This document shows, piece by piece, positions 40,636 through 49,973 of a stretch of DNA of 64,000 bases; the first letter of the stretch is position 1; each line of letters begins with the position of its first letter. The stretch covers positions 82,714 through 146,713 of the forward strand of contig DHKP01000007.1 of the NCBI GenBank assembly GCA_002404865.1, written 5' to 3'. Under the pieces are notes generated by a model that saw nothing but the letters and a program-made list of their open reading frames with translations, did not search any database and was not told the origin of the DNA. The position numbers were made by a program, and so were the translations under genes. This DNA comes from Caryophanales bacterium UBA4691. GTDB taxonomy: Bacteria; Bacillota_I; Bacilli_A; RFN20; CAG-826.

Positions 40636-43600
40636 TTAGGATTTTTTAGGACGAGAGAAGATCTTCTTGCATTTATCTCTGAAAGCAGGAATTTCTTCAT
40701 AGGCTAAGCTAAAAGCGAAGAACGCTAAACTAATTCCAAAAATCGTGTCAACCGTAATTTCCACTGCATTAAGGGCATAGATCCAAGGAGGGGTTACCGT
40801 GCGGAAAACAGTGCTAACGTCAATCCCGTTCATCGCATTCGAATGAACTACCGTATAGAGCAAGCGATGGGCTTCTTCCCTCATCGCGTTCGTTAAAGTG
40901 CCATATCCTTCCTTGTATTTGTATAAAGGAGAAGCTTCGGCACTTTTCGCAGCCAAATCGCCATCAGGAAGCGCGCATCCGCCTAAAATGCTACCCACTA
41001 AATCCATATAGCCGTTTTGCCAATAATCAGAAACCGCGAAACCAGTCATTCCGAATTCGTTTCTTAAGACGGTATTGATAAAGCCATGCTGGCTTGTCCA
41101 AATAACGCCTAAGCGGTTAAATCCGGTCATGACGTTTTCGGCATTCGCGTTTTCAATCGCGATTTGGAACGGACGAAGGTATAATTCGCGGATCGTTTGC
41201 TCATTCGCCCATGTATTTATGCCTTCGCGATTCTTCTCTTGGTCATTAAGAACGGCGTGTTTCATATAGACATAAGTGCCCATTTTATGAATGCCTTTGA
41301 CTTCGCTAGCAGCGATATATCCCGCTAAAGTGCCGTCTTCGCTAGCGTATTCAAATGCTCTTCCATTATAAGCGCCACGATGGATATTAATCCCTAAGCC
41401 GTATAGGCCAGAATAGCCAGCCCATAAGCAATCCTCACCAATTAAGGTGCCGAGTTCTTCCACTAGAGCATCGTTTCTAGTCGCAGCGATTAAGCTCGCG
41501 CATGGGTATTGGATTGGGGAGGAAGAGGAATCAGAATCGCCATAAAGGAAAGTGAAGCGATTTGGGGCAGCTGAATCGTTGTCTTCGTAAGAATAGGAAG
41601 TCCCGCCAACTGGACCAATCGCACCATTCCCATCGATGGTTTTCGGTTTTCCGATGCTATCGATGCCATCGGTTTTGCGTAAACCATTGGATAATAAAGT
41701 TACCGTTTCTTCAAATGTAAGTTGATCCAAAAGCTTATCCCATTCAGGGTCGTCGTAGTCTTTATAGAAGAGATTCCCCTCTACATCCATTGACATCATA
41801 GAGGCCAAAGTCAAACCATAGTCAGCCCCATAAACTGGATTAGGGACATTGTCTTTTGCGATTTTCTCGGAACCTTTCTTCGCATCTTCAATCATCGCTT
41901 CGTTCGTTTCGATAGTAACGTTATTACTCAAAGCGGCATTTTTATCGGTCAAACCAAGTTTGAGAGTTCCGTTCCAATCGTTTCTAGATAAATAAGTGAC
42001 GGAATTATTGCCGCGATTCTCATAACGGTTTAAATCAACATTGTCAAAATGGTTTGTTATTGGTTTAGAGGTCGCTTTGCTCGTTGCGTATTTGGTGTTA
42101 GAGAATTCCTTTGTAATTTTATGGACCAAATTGGCATTGCCGTCTTCGTCCATCCCGTCTCCAATTGTTTTACCCTTCTTTGCTAGAATATTATTCATGG
42201 CGTCATGGACATCTTTTCCAGTCGCTAAATAATAATCCCCTGCATCAAGAACATAGGTTTTTGCTTCGTTAGCGTCATAACTAGCGAAGAATCTACCATC
42301 GACGTTAAAAGTCAATTTTTCGGATGTGTTTGGTTTAAGCAATTTGCTCTTGCCATAAGCAACAAGCTCAATCGAAGATTTTTCAATCCCATTCCGCTTA
42401 TCGTAATCGGTGTAGGGCTTTTGAAGATAAATCTCGACGCTTTCCTTGCTTTCTTTCTTGCCGATGTTCTTAACGTTAACAGTAATCGTATAGGTATCGT
42501 CTTCGTTTTCTTTCACATTGAAATCAGAATAGGAGAAATCGCTATAGGTAAGTCCGTATCCGTAAGGATAAGCGACTGCGTCACGATAAGAAAACGATCC
42601 CGCGTTACCTTGTTTTAAAACGGTATCTTCGTATCTAGTCTCGCTATAGCGATAGCCATTATAAATTCCTTCTTGATAGACAACATAGGAATTGGATTTC
42701 CCGCCATTCGCGCTAGAAAGGGGACTCCCGCTATTTTTGTAATTGCCGAAATTCGCATAAACAGGGTTGTAATAATGTTTCTTAAAGAAGGTGTCTGTTA
42801 ATTTGCCGCTTGGAGAAACGGCGCCAGAAAGAATTCTACCAATGCCAATCGTTCCGCTACTTCCGCCTTCGCCAACCCATAGAACCGCATCAATGCCGTA
42901 TTCTGGATCATCGATATAGTCGCATTGAACTTGGTTAGCGCTATTAAGAAGAACGATAATCTTATTTAGCTTTCCGCTAACTTTTAAGGCTTTCATCCCT
43001 TTTAAGACATCTTTTTCGGTTGGGGAAAGTTCAAGATAATTGCCATTGGAATAGTCATTTAAATCGCCACCGCTATTCTTTTGGTCAGTAGCTTCGGTGC
43101 CGTATCTAGATAAAACAAAGATACCGGCTTCTGCGCTAGCGTTTTTGTCGTTTCCGATTTGGTCCCATTTTGCATCTGCGATTTTGTAAGAAGCGCCATC
43201 GCTACTCGTACTTGATTTATGGTCACCAAAATATTGCGTATTATCGCTATACCATTTCCATAAGCCTTCATTCACTTGGAAATTAGAACGTTCAAGCCCT
43301 TCTTTTAAGGAAATGTTTTCCGCTCTTTTTGCTAAAGATGAGCCTCCGCCTGAAAAAACGTAATTCACCGAAGAGGAACTGTATAAATTAATCTTTGCGC
43401 CACTAGAAAGAGGAAGAGCGTTATTACTATTTTTTAATAAGGTAGCGCCTTCTTCGGTAATACGGCTCGTTACATCTTTCGCATCGTCTTTTAAATCAGA
43501 AATGGAAGTATAATTCGAAAAATAGTAAATGTTGCTCGCATCGTCATCGCGTTCCGTTCTCTCTTGCGTTGATTGACCCAAGAAAGCAGTTATCGCACCG

Positions 43601-43695
43601 GCATTATCGCTAGCGATTCCGCTCCCGACATACGTAAGTCCGAATAAAATAGCGGCAACATTAATCGTGATTTTGCTAATATTGATTAATTTCAT
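40636..43695 (-). CDS. Membrane-tethered GH3 glycosidase with inverted domain order
   Basis: 1019-residue beta-glucosidase-type enzyme. Order along the chain: N-terminal membrane helix (~10-30), the GH3 C-terminal domain (EEGATLLKNSNNALPL at ~80), a fibronectin-III-like domain (TVNVKNIGKKESKESVEIYL, ~405-480), then the GH3 TIM barrel (~610-960), with nucleophile motif FAVSDYW near residue 886. A second membrane helix (~975-1000) and a basic tail end the protein. Usual GH3 enzymes have the barrel first. Anchors at both ends would hold it flat on the outer membrane face. GGAGGG precedes the ATG. It shares an operon with the Big2 lipoprotein. Confidence 0.88.
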   Translation of the reverse strand: MKLINISKITINVAAILFGLTYVGSGIASDNAGAITAFLGQSTQERTERDDDASNIYYFSNYTSISDLKDDAKDVTSRITEEGATLLKNSNNALPLSSGAKINLYSSSSVNYVFSGGGSSLAKRAENISLKEGLERSNFQVNEGLWKWYSDNTQYFGDHKSSTSSDGASYKIADAKWDQIGNDKNASAEAGIFVLSRYGTEATDQKNSGGDLNDYSNGNYLELSPTEKDVLKGMKALKVSGKLNKIIVLLNSANQVQCDYIDDPEYGIDAVLWVGEGGSSGTIGIGRILSGAVSPSGKLTDTFFKKHYYNPVYANFGNYKNSGSPLSSANGGKSNSYVVYQEGIYNGYRYSETRYEDTVLKQGNAGSFSYRDAVAYPYGYGLTYSDFSYSDFNVKENEDDTYTITVNVKNIGKKESKESVEIYLQKPYTDYDKRNGIEKSSIELVAYGKSKLLKPNTSEKLTFNVDGRFFASYDANEAKTYVLDAGDYYLATGKDVHDAMNNILAKKGKTIGDGMDEDGNANLVHKITKEFSNTKYATSKATSKPITNHFDNVDLNRYENRGNNSVTYLSRNDWNGTLKLGLTDKNAALSNNVTIETNEAMIEDAKKGSEKIAKDNVPNPVYGADYGLTLASMMSMDVEGNLFYKDYDDPEWDKLLDQLTFEETVTLLSNGLRKTDGIDSIGKPKTIDGNGAIGPVGGTSYSYEDNDSAAPNRFTFLYGDSDSSSSPIQYPCASLIAATRNDALVEELGTLIGEDCLWAGYSGLYGLGINIHRGAYNGRAFEYASEDGTLAGYIAASEVKGIHKMGTYVYMKHAVLNDQEKNREGINTWANEQTIRELYLRPFQIAIENANAENVMTGFNRLGVIWTSQHGFINTVLRNEFGMTGFAVSDYWQNGYMDLVGSILGGCALPDGDLAAKSAEASPLYKYKEGYGTLTNAMREEAHRLLYTVVHSNAMNGIDVSTVFRTVTPPWIYALNAVEITVDTIFGISLAFFAFSLAYEEIPAFRDKCKKIFSRPKKS

Positions 43696-43700
43696 TATGC

Positions 43701-44150
43701 TTATCCCTCCGCTTTTTGATCGACGTTTTTATTCTTGGATTCCGCTTTGCAATAGATTGCGACATTCCCAGTGATGGATGCCAAAACATAAAACACGATA
43801 GTAACGATGATTTTGCTATCGATAAGCTGTAAGGCTTCCGCACTGATCCCGTTATAAAAAACAGCGGAAAAATACATATAGACATAAGCGATGAACATCA
43901 TAAAAGACGTAAACACGCATGCCCATAATGGCAAAGCGGCGTAGCGGTCGGTCTTCTTAAAAAGAAGCAAACCTAAATAAGCCACGATCCCGACAAATGT
44001 CGGAATCGTAGCAAGAGCATTTTTGTATTCTAGAAGCGTACCATCAAAGGATAAGTAGACAATATTTGCCACTAACGCAAGTAAGATTGTAGCAATCGCA
44101 AGATAAAAACCGATTGTCTTATAGAAGGTGCGATTAAGCATCTCTTTCAT
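43701..44150 (-). CDS. Small four-helix membrane protein of the carbohydrate operon
   Basis: 149-residue protein with four hydrophobic segments (~12-34, 46-62, 70-95, 113-135) and a charged C-terminal tail. No family recognised. AAGGAGG lies just before its ATG and right after the stop of the Big2 lipoprotein gene; the GH3 gene follows after five bases. Its fixed place in the operon suggests a role with the surface glycosidase, for instance as a membrane partner, but this is inference. Confidence 0.72.
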   Translation of the reverse strand: MKEMLNRTFYKTIGFYLAIATILLALVANIVYLSFDGTLLEYKNALATIPTFVGIVAYLGLLLFKKTDRYAALPLWACVFTSFMMFIAYVYMYFSAVFYNGISAEALQLIDSKIIVTIVFYVLASITGNVAIYCKAESKNKNVDQKAEG

Positions 44151-44161
44151 AGAAGACCTCC

Positions 44162-46153
44162 TTACTCACCAGCAGCAGGTGCAAAAGTGACATGGAATTC
44201 GTAATCACCAAGTGCATTAAATTTCAATTGGAATGGTTTATCGTTTTTAATTTCAAAAATATAAGTTCCTGTTTCGATAACGTCTTTAGATAAAACAACT
44301 TTCTTTTCCTCGTTAGTTCCTCCAGTGATGGAAACCGAACATTCTTCGTTTCCTGAATAAGTGATGGTGTAAGAAGCTTCGTATTTGCCATCTTGAGGTG
44401 CATAACGCAAGTAGCCATACATAGCAGTACCATTTGTTTTTTTATTATTAAAAACGCTAACGAAGATGTTTTCTTTATCATCCTTCTTGCAATAGTTAAT
44501 AACTTTGCCTGTTGTATCAGTACCTTTTGTATCCATTTCAGCACGATACCATTGTCCTCTATTATTCAAAACATCTTTATTTTTCCCTGATGGCAAATCT
44601 TCACGTGTATCAGGGATAGAACTATTAATTACTTCAATAGAACAAGTCGCACTATAAGATTCACAAGTTGCAGTAACGGTAGCAACGCCAACGGCTTTTG
44701 CGGTGACTTTTCCGGTTTGATCAATGGTCACAATGTTCTCATTATTAGAGCTCCAAGCGACAGCTGAAGTTTCTCCCTCTGGAACTGTAGCGGTTAATGT
44801 GAATTCTTTTTCACCATTCAAATCAAACGTTTTGTTTGATTCGGATAGTTTCATCCTCTTCACTTCGCCAGTTTTTGTGAAAACCGGGAGTACATCAAAG
44901 ACACCAGTGCATTTGAATTTAAGTTGGGCGGGATTCCCATCTTTTGGATTCTTAGACGTGAAATCGACCGAAATTTTATTGAATCCAGCAGGATAATTCG
45001 TATCTTGGCCGCCATTAATAGAGATGAAGAGAGGGCTCTCGCTATAGAAATAAAGATCTTCTTTGTAGATAATGTCACCCGTATCATCTGGCTGATAACG
45101 GAGATAGAAGAAGTTAGCACCTTTCAAATCACCATTCGCATCCCCAACACGTCTAATATCCGCGTGAATTAAGCCGTTATCAATGGTTGGAATGCTTCCA
45201 ATTTTGACATTGACCTCGCCTTTTTCCGTATCAAAGTCTTCTCTAAGGAAAACCCAGTTCTTTGGATTAGCAGTTGCAACTGCTTTCTTTCCTTCAGCAA
45301 GTTCTTTCACCTCTTCGCCTTTGTCTTTAACCATGACAACGCAAGTCGCGGAAGAATTATCGCTCGCGGATGTGGCTTTGATTTCGACCATGCCTAAAGC
45401 TTTATTGGCCTTAACGGTGCCATTTTCGACAGTCACGATATTTTCGTCAGAAGAAGTCCAAATGACATCACTTGGCAAAGTGCCAAATTTAAGCAAAGCG
45501 GCGCTATCTTCGATCGCAATTTCTCTCTTTTTCTCTAAGCCAAACGTTTTTACGTGAATGGAGCAATTTGCAAAAACTTGGCCATTAGACGCTTTGATAG
45601 TGACATCGCCTTTCTTTTTCGCTGTGACAACCCCTTCAGTATCGACAGTGGCAACGCTTTCATCAGAAGAAGTCCAAGTAATATCAGTCTTTGCGCCTTC
45701 CCCATGGACGGAGGCGGTTAGTTTTAAGGTTCCATCGCCTAAATACATATCGGTTTCTTCTTGGTCTAGCGTCAAAGAATGATCAGTCACGACGACATGA
45801 ATTTTCTTGCTTTGAAGAACTTTGAGGCTGCCTTTTTTACTCACGCTCACAGTGATGGTTGCCTCACCTTTTCCAACGGCGGTAATTAATCCGGCTTTGA
45901 CAGTCGCCACGTTTTTGTCCGACGATTCGTAACGGATTAAATAGAGACTATCATCTTGCGTTGAAACAGTAATTTGTTTGGACTCATTCGCATTCAGCAC
46001 CACTTCGGTATCAGAAACGGTAAGCCCGACATCAACTTCTTGGCTTTGTGAGGTGCTATCGTCATTATTTCCGCCGCAAGAAACAAGAACCCCACCGAAA
46101 GTAACGCCTATTAAGGATGCTAGAGCGAGCAAACTTAATTTTGTATTTTTCAT
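44162..46153 (-). CDS. Big2-domain lipoprotein with two paralogous unknown modules
   Basis: 663-residue surface lipoprotein (lipobox LVSC, C26). Bacterial Ig-like (Big2) domains repeat the phrase WTSSDESVATVDTEGVVTAK in at least four places (about 40-280 and 433-510). Two modules of ~145 residues (about 285-430 and 515-663) resemble each other: both start with a GKK/GKN phrase and share YLRYQPDD/YLRYAPQD and an ISINGG/SITGG turn, as in beta-sandwich carbohydrate-binding modules. The likely role is to bind polysaccharide for the GH3 enzyme encoded downstream. The ATG at 46153 is preferred over an in-frame GTG at 46162, from the spacing of GAGGAG. Confidence 0.82.
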   Translation of the reverse strand: MKNTKLSLLALASLIGVTFGGVLVSCGGNNDDSTSQSQEVDVGLTVSDTEVVLNANESKQITVSTQDDSLYLIRYESSDKNVATVKAGLITAVGKGEATITVSVSKKGSLKVLQSKKIHVVVTDHSLTLDQEETDMYLGDGTLKLTASVHGEGAKTDITWTSSDESVATVDTEGVVTAKKKGDVTIKASNGQVFANCSIHVKTFGLEKKREIAIEDSAALLKFGTLPSDVIWTSSDENIVTVENGTVKANKALGMVEIKATSASDNSSATCVVMVKDKGEEVKELAEGKKAVATANPKNWVFLREDFDTEKGEVNVKIGSIPTIDNGLIHADIRRVGDANGDLKGANFFYLRYQPDDTGDIIYKEDLYFYSESPLFISINGGQDTNYPAGFNKISVDFTSKNPKDGNPAQLKFKCTGVFDVLPVFTKTGEVKRMKLSESNKTFDLNGEKEFTLTATVPEGETSAVAWSSNNENIVTIDQTGKVTAKAVGVATVTATCESYSATCSIEVINSSIPDTREDLPSGKNKDVLNNRGQWYRAEMDTKGTDTTGKVINYCKKDDKENIFVSVFNNKKTNGTAMYGYLRYAPQDGKYEASYTITYSGNEECSVSITGGTNEEKKVVLSKDVIETGTYIFEIKNDKPFQLKFNALGDYEFHVTFAPAAGE

Positions 46154-46165
46154 ATCAATCACTCC

Positions 46166-46179
46166 TCAAAGCGCTTACA
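46166..46179 (-). promoter_or_regulatory. cre-like operator of the Big2-GH3 operon
   Basis: Minus-strand TGTAAGCGCTTTGA matches the cre consensus except at one position. It lies about 13-26 bases downstream of the start predicted from TATAAT at 46199-46204, a roadblock position. Confidence 0.6.
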
Positions 46180-46198
46180 TGCGCATCATATTGCCCTA

Positions 46199-46204
46199 AT
46201 TATA
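46199..46204 (-). promoter_or_regulatory. -10 box of the Big2-GH3 operon
   Basis: TATAAT on the minus strand; the -35 (TTCAAT, 16 bases upstream) is weak. The 220 bases further upstream, to 46427, are AT-rich and hold nothing I can name. Confidence 0.5.
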
Positions 46205-46427
46205 AAAATGCCGAAAAGCAATTGAATTGCAATATCCCTTAAAAAACATTGCAAATAATAAATATGGTTTTTCAAAAATAAGTTTTGAGTTTTATTAGAA
46301 AAAATCGGATAAATGCTGTTGTTTTTAAAATATAGATAATCCTTTACATCTCTATTTTAACAAAATACAAATGATTTTATTGCTGTAGGAATCTATTAAT
46401 TAAAAATGTTCTATCTTTTATCGCTAC

Positions 46428-46464
46428 AAAAATGAAATGATCCTCGCGGTGAAGCGAGGATCAT
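46428..46464 (-). terminator. Terminator of the DUF308-like gene
   Basis: An 11-bp perfect stem ATGATCCTCGC/GCGAGGATCAT (46437-46447/46454-46464), then TTCATTTTT on the minus strand. Confidence 0.75.
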
Positions 46465-46489
46465 TTAGGAAGGCGATTGCGTGATTGGG

Positions 46490-46960
46490 TTATTTTCTAA
46501 ATAGCATTAATACACCATCGACAATCATTAAAGCGCCGACAATGTAATAGAAAATGTTGATGAATTCCCATGCCCCTTGCACGCCGAAAGCCATGCAGAT
46601 AACAAGCGCACCGATAAGCAAAGCAAACACATTGGCAAACAATAATCCTTGGTGTTTCAGTATTCCTAATACGCCGTATGCAAATAAAGCAGCGCCTAGA
46701 ATAATGAAAGCGATCCAGCCGATTGTCCAAGCGAAGACGATAAGCACAACGCCAATCGTGATTTCGACAACGCCAGTAAGAGGCTGAAGCGTCATAAGGC
46801 TAAAGATACCGGAAACAATGACTAGTACGCCGATAACCGTCACGATCGCGCCCATTAGCCAACTTGCTGTCCCTGCTCCCCCTACTACGAATGCGATTCC
46901 AAACACAATCATCAAAATTGCGTAAAGTATCGCCGATTGACTCTTTGAAATTTTTGCCAT
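46490..46960 (-). CDS. Small hydrophobic membrane protein (DUF308/HdeD-like)
   Basis: 156-residue membrane protein of about six short helices with internal repetition (IVTVIGVLVIVSGIFSLM, ITIGVVLIVFAWTIGWIAF, IVGALMIVDGVLMLF), the pattern of HdeD-like DUF308 proteins. Such proteins are linked to acid or general stress elsewhere; nothing here tests this. The start ATG at 46960 follows AAAGGAG; an in-frame TTG lies six bases upstream. Monocistronic, with its own terminator. Confidence 0.75.
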   Translation of the reverse strand: MAKISKSQSAILYAILMIVFGIAFVVGGAGTASWLMGAIVTVIGVLVIVSGIFSLMTLQPLTGVVEITIGVVLIVFAWTIGWIAFIILGAALFAYGVLGILKHQGLLFANVFALLIGALVICMAFGVQGAWEFINIFYYIVGALMIVDGVLMLFRK

Positions 46961-47130
46961 AATCAATTCTCCTTTTCCTTCATTATTCTATAGCGATTTT
47001 CATAAATTAGTTTCTTTTAATTTTGTTTTCCTCTGATTTCTAATTTGTTCACTCTTAGAAAAGAAAAAGGAATTGATGGGGGATAGGCCTATAACGGAAA
47101 TAATCTTTAAAAGAACCATTAATTCAAATT

Positions 47131-47277
47131 TCATTCGTTTTCCGAATTGTCTTTTTCTTTGTTGGATAATTTTTTCACTTCAAATAATAGATAAATAATG
47201 ACCGCGACTAAAATCACAACCGCCCCAATTAAAGCGATTGTGAAGCGACTCATCGCAAAGGTAATCCACTGATTCAT
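47131..47277 (-). CDS. 48-residue single-helix membrane protein
   Basis: Short frame from ATG 47277 to TGA 47131: a short N terminus (MNQWITFAMSRF), one hydrophobic helix (~13-32) and a charged tail (EVKKLSNKEKDNSENE). GGAGGG lies upstream, with a rather long spacing of 13 bases. Composition and ribosome site support a real small membrane protein. It has the same orientation as the DUF308-like gene downstream. No function can be given. Confidence 0.6.
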   Translation of the reverse strand: MNQWITFAMSRFTIALIGAVVILVAVIIYLLFEVKKLSNKEKDNSENE

Positions 47278-47407
47278 AGCGTTTTTTAACCCTCCTACTT
47301 ATCTATAGTCAAAAAACATTCTTTTTAACAAAATATTTTCATCCCGGTTGCCACTTCTATTATATTGGAGTCATCTTTTTATCCTCTTTAAAGAGGGAAA
47401 AATAATT

Positions 47408-48120
47408 ATGCATACACTATTTGTCGATACTGACGGCGATTTTACCGCTAAAAGCGCAAAAGAATTTGGGGCAAGCTAATATCAACGCCATATTCGATTG
47501 AAGATAAAGGATTTTATCCTTATACAAGCGATGGGTGTGACTGTCTTCGCCATGAAAATCGCACTTGATTCTTTATTGAAAAAATATCCAAAACGATGTT
47601 TTTTTGAAATCGAAACGAAGGCAATCACGACTTTGTCTATTTTAATTACGCGTGAGGCCACTAAGCGCTGCTTAGCGAAAGAAAGCGTTGAATCGATACT
47701 ATCTTACGCAAATAAAGAAATCACCACTACGCCATGTATTTCTTTATCGATGACGTAAAGTTCTTCGCTAGAAGCGGAAGAGTTTCCGGAATAAATGCAA
47801 AAATGGGCAACTTGTTCGGGTCAAACCGATTTATTTATATGAGGGAAGAAGGCGAAATGGAAACAAAAGGAAAAACCATCGGTAGAAAAAAGAAATTGAT
47901 GCAATACTCTATCACGGAAGAATTGGGGGACGAAGTAAAAACACGTCCCCTCGTTATGGGCCATACTGGATTCTAAAAAGGTGCAATATTATTAAAAGAG
48001 GCAACACTAAAGAAATGCGGAACAGATATCGACCTCACGATAATGCCCGTTAATCATACTGTAGGAAGCCATTGTGGACTCGATGGAGTTGGCATCGCTT
48101 TCCATAGCAAGCATAGATAA
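47408..48120 (+). pseudogene. degV-family gene, broken by stop and frameshifts
   Basis: The start (LFVDTDGDF), a middle part (FFIDDVKFFARSGRVSG, MGNLFG, IYMREEG) and the end (NHTVGSHCGLDGVGIAFHSKHR) clearly match DegV fatty-acid-binding proteins but lie in different frames. An early stop follows FGAS near 47478. The central stretch at about 47520-47720, where the fatty-acid pocket would be encoded, is scrambled. The original start ATG at 47408 and stop at 48118-48120 remain. DegV proteins present fatty acids to FakA for phosphorylation; this copy cannot be made intact. Confidence 0.88.
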
Positions 48121-48127
48121 GCAGACA

Positions 48128-48167
48128 TAAAAAAGAGTCATCGAAATCCGATGGCTCTTATTTTTTT
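48128..48167. terminator. Bidirectional terminator
   Basis: An 11-bp stem (48133-48143/48149-48159, one G-U pair) with T-tracts on both strands. It lies between the degV remnant and phosphoglucomutase. Confidence 0.75.
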
Positions 48168-48183
48168 GTATTATCAACTGATA

Positions 48184-49863
48184 CTAGTTTTCGAACTTCT
48201 TGAACAAAGCACGAACCTTATTTTGTAGACTTAAGAATTCTTCAGTAAGCGCTTCTTCTTTTTTAGAAGTCACGTAATAATAGATTTTGATTTTTGGTTC
48301 AGTGCCGCTTGGGCGAATCGTGAAAGTGCTGCCATTCTTTAATCCGAATTTCAAAACATCGCTACTAGGAAGATTGATCTTTTTCTTTTCACCTTCTTCA
48401 TACGACACTTGCGAAAGATAATCGTTCACGAATAGATATTCGTCTTTGGAAGTATCCGCATATTTGTGCCATTCTTCCATGATGTGTTTCATCGTAAGAG
48501 AGCCTTTTGGCCCAGGGAATTCGAAATTATCAAGGCCAGTCTTCACATAGCCGAATTTTTCGTATAGTTCATTAAGACGGTCAAGTGGGCTCATATGTCG
48601 GCTCTTAAAATCCTGCATCATAAAGGCGATGAGCAAAGAAGCGTCCACCGCGTCTTTATCGCGAACTTTCGTTCCGCTTAAATAGCCATAGCTTTCCTCA
48701 AAGCCAAAGAAGTAACGATCTTCATGACCTTCTTTTTCAAGATTTCCAATTTGCTCGCCGATGAATTTAAAGCCGGTGAGCACTTGGCGGACTTCCATAC
48801 CTGCATCTTTTGCGATAGGAAGAATCATATCGCTAGTGACGATTGTTTTTACGACAACGCTTCCTGGAACGGCTTTTTTATGATGAAGCAAGAAATCATA
48901 AAGGAGAATGCCCATTTCATTGCCGTTAATTAAGCGAATCTCGCCTTGGTATTTGACTGCCGTTCCGACACGGTCACAGTCAGGATCGGTGACAAGGAGC
49001 AAATCGGCGTTTTCTTTCTCAAAAAGCTTGATCCCTAGGGCCAAGGCCTCTTTTAATTCTGGGTTTGGTTTTGGGCAAGTGGTGAAATTGCCATCGGGAT
49101 CACGCTGTTCAGGGACAACGATCACATTTTTGAATCCAGCATTATCCAAAGCGCGTGTCACAGGAACTAAGCCTGTTCCATTTAATGGGGAATAGATGAT
49201 TTTCAAATCTCTATCTTTGATTTCAGGAATTTCTTTCGTCTTGATGTAATCTAAGAAAGAATTCAGGCAATCAGGCTTAATAAATTCAATCATGCCATTA
49301 TGAAGCCCATCTTCGAAATCCATCGTCTTCACATCGTTAAAGATATCAAGGGATTCGATAATCTCGACCATTTCATTAGCGGCTTCTAACGTGATTTGGC
49401 AGCCTTCATCGTTATAGACTTTATAGCCATTATATTGCTTTGGGTTATGGCTAGCGGTAACCATGACTCCGATTGAAGTATGTAGATACCTAACCGCATA
49501 GGAAAGCAAAGGCGTAGGCTCTAGGGTTGGATAAATATAAACCTTTAAGCCGTTCGCGGCATATACTCCTGCGGCGTAATGGGCAAATAAGGTACTATTG
49601 ATGCGAGAATCGTAAGAAATAGCGACGCTTGCACCTTCTCCATAATGCTTTTTTGCGTATTGAGCAATCCCTTGGCTCACCTTTCCAACAGTATAGATGT
49701 TCAAGCAAGCGCTCCCTGCGCCAAGTAAACCTCTTAAACCACCGGTACCAAATTCAAGATCTTTATAAAAAGCAGCTTCTTTTTGTTCATCATTCATCGC
49801 CTTAAGCTCACGCAAAAGAGAATCGTCTTTTACGTTAGCTAGCCAACGCTCATAATCGTGCAT
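48184..49863 (-). CDS. pgcA: Phosphoglucomutase/phosphomannomutase (PgcA type)
   Basis: 559-residue cytosolic alpha-D-phosphohexomutase interconverting hexose 1- and 6-phosphates. The active-site serine loop is TASHNPKQYNGYKVYND (near 135), the metal loop DPDCDRVG, the sugar loop GFEESYGYL and the phosphate loop RPSGTEPKIKIY. Length and sequence fit the PgcA/YhxB type of Bacillota. The start at ATG 49863 has GGAGG upstream. It links sugars released by the GH3 enzymes to glycolysis and to cell-wall precursors. Confidence 0.93.
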   Translation of the reverse strand: MHDYERWLANVKDDSLLRELKAMNDEQKEAAFYKDLEFGTGGLRGLLGAGSACLNIYTVGKVSQGIAQYAKKHYGEGASVAISYDSRINSTLFAHYAAGVYAANGLKVYIYPTLEPTPLLSYAVRYLHTSIGVMVTASHNPKQYNGYKVYNDEGCQITLEAANEMVEIIESLDIFNDVKTMDFEDGLHNGMIEFIKPDCLNSFLDYIKTKEIPEIKDRDLKIIYSPLNGTGLVPVTRALDNAGFKNVIVVPEQRDPDGNFTTCPKPNPELKEALALGIKLFEKENADLLLVTDPDCDRVGTAVKYQGEIRLINGNEMGILLYDFLLHHKKAVPGSVVVKTIVTSDMILPIAKDAGMEVRQVLTGFKFIGEQIGNLEKEGHEDRYFFGFEESYGYLSGTKVRDKDAVDASLLIAFMMQDFKSRHMSPLDRLNELYEKFGYVKTGLDNFEFPGPKGSLTMKHIMEEWHKYADTSKDEYLFVNDYLSQVSYEEGEKKKINLPSSDVLKFGLKNGSTFTIRPSGTEPKIKIYYYVTSKKEEALTEEFLSLQNKVRALFKKFEN

Positions 49864-49973
49864 ATATTTTCCTCCACACATTTATTAAGTATTCTAATCA
49901 TATTACGAATTCATGAGGATGAATAATTCTTATTTCCTTGTAGAAACAACTTTCTTCTATTTTTTACGAATCT

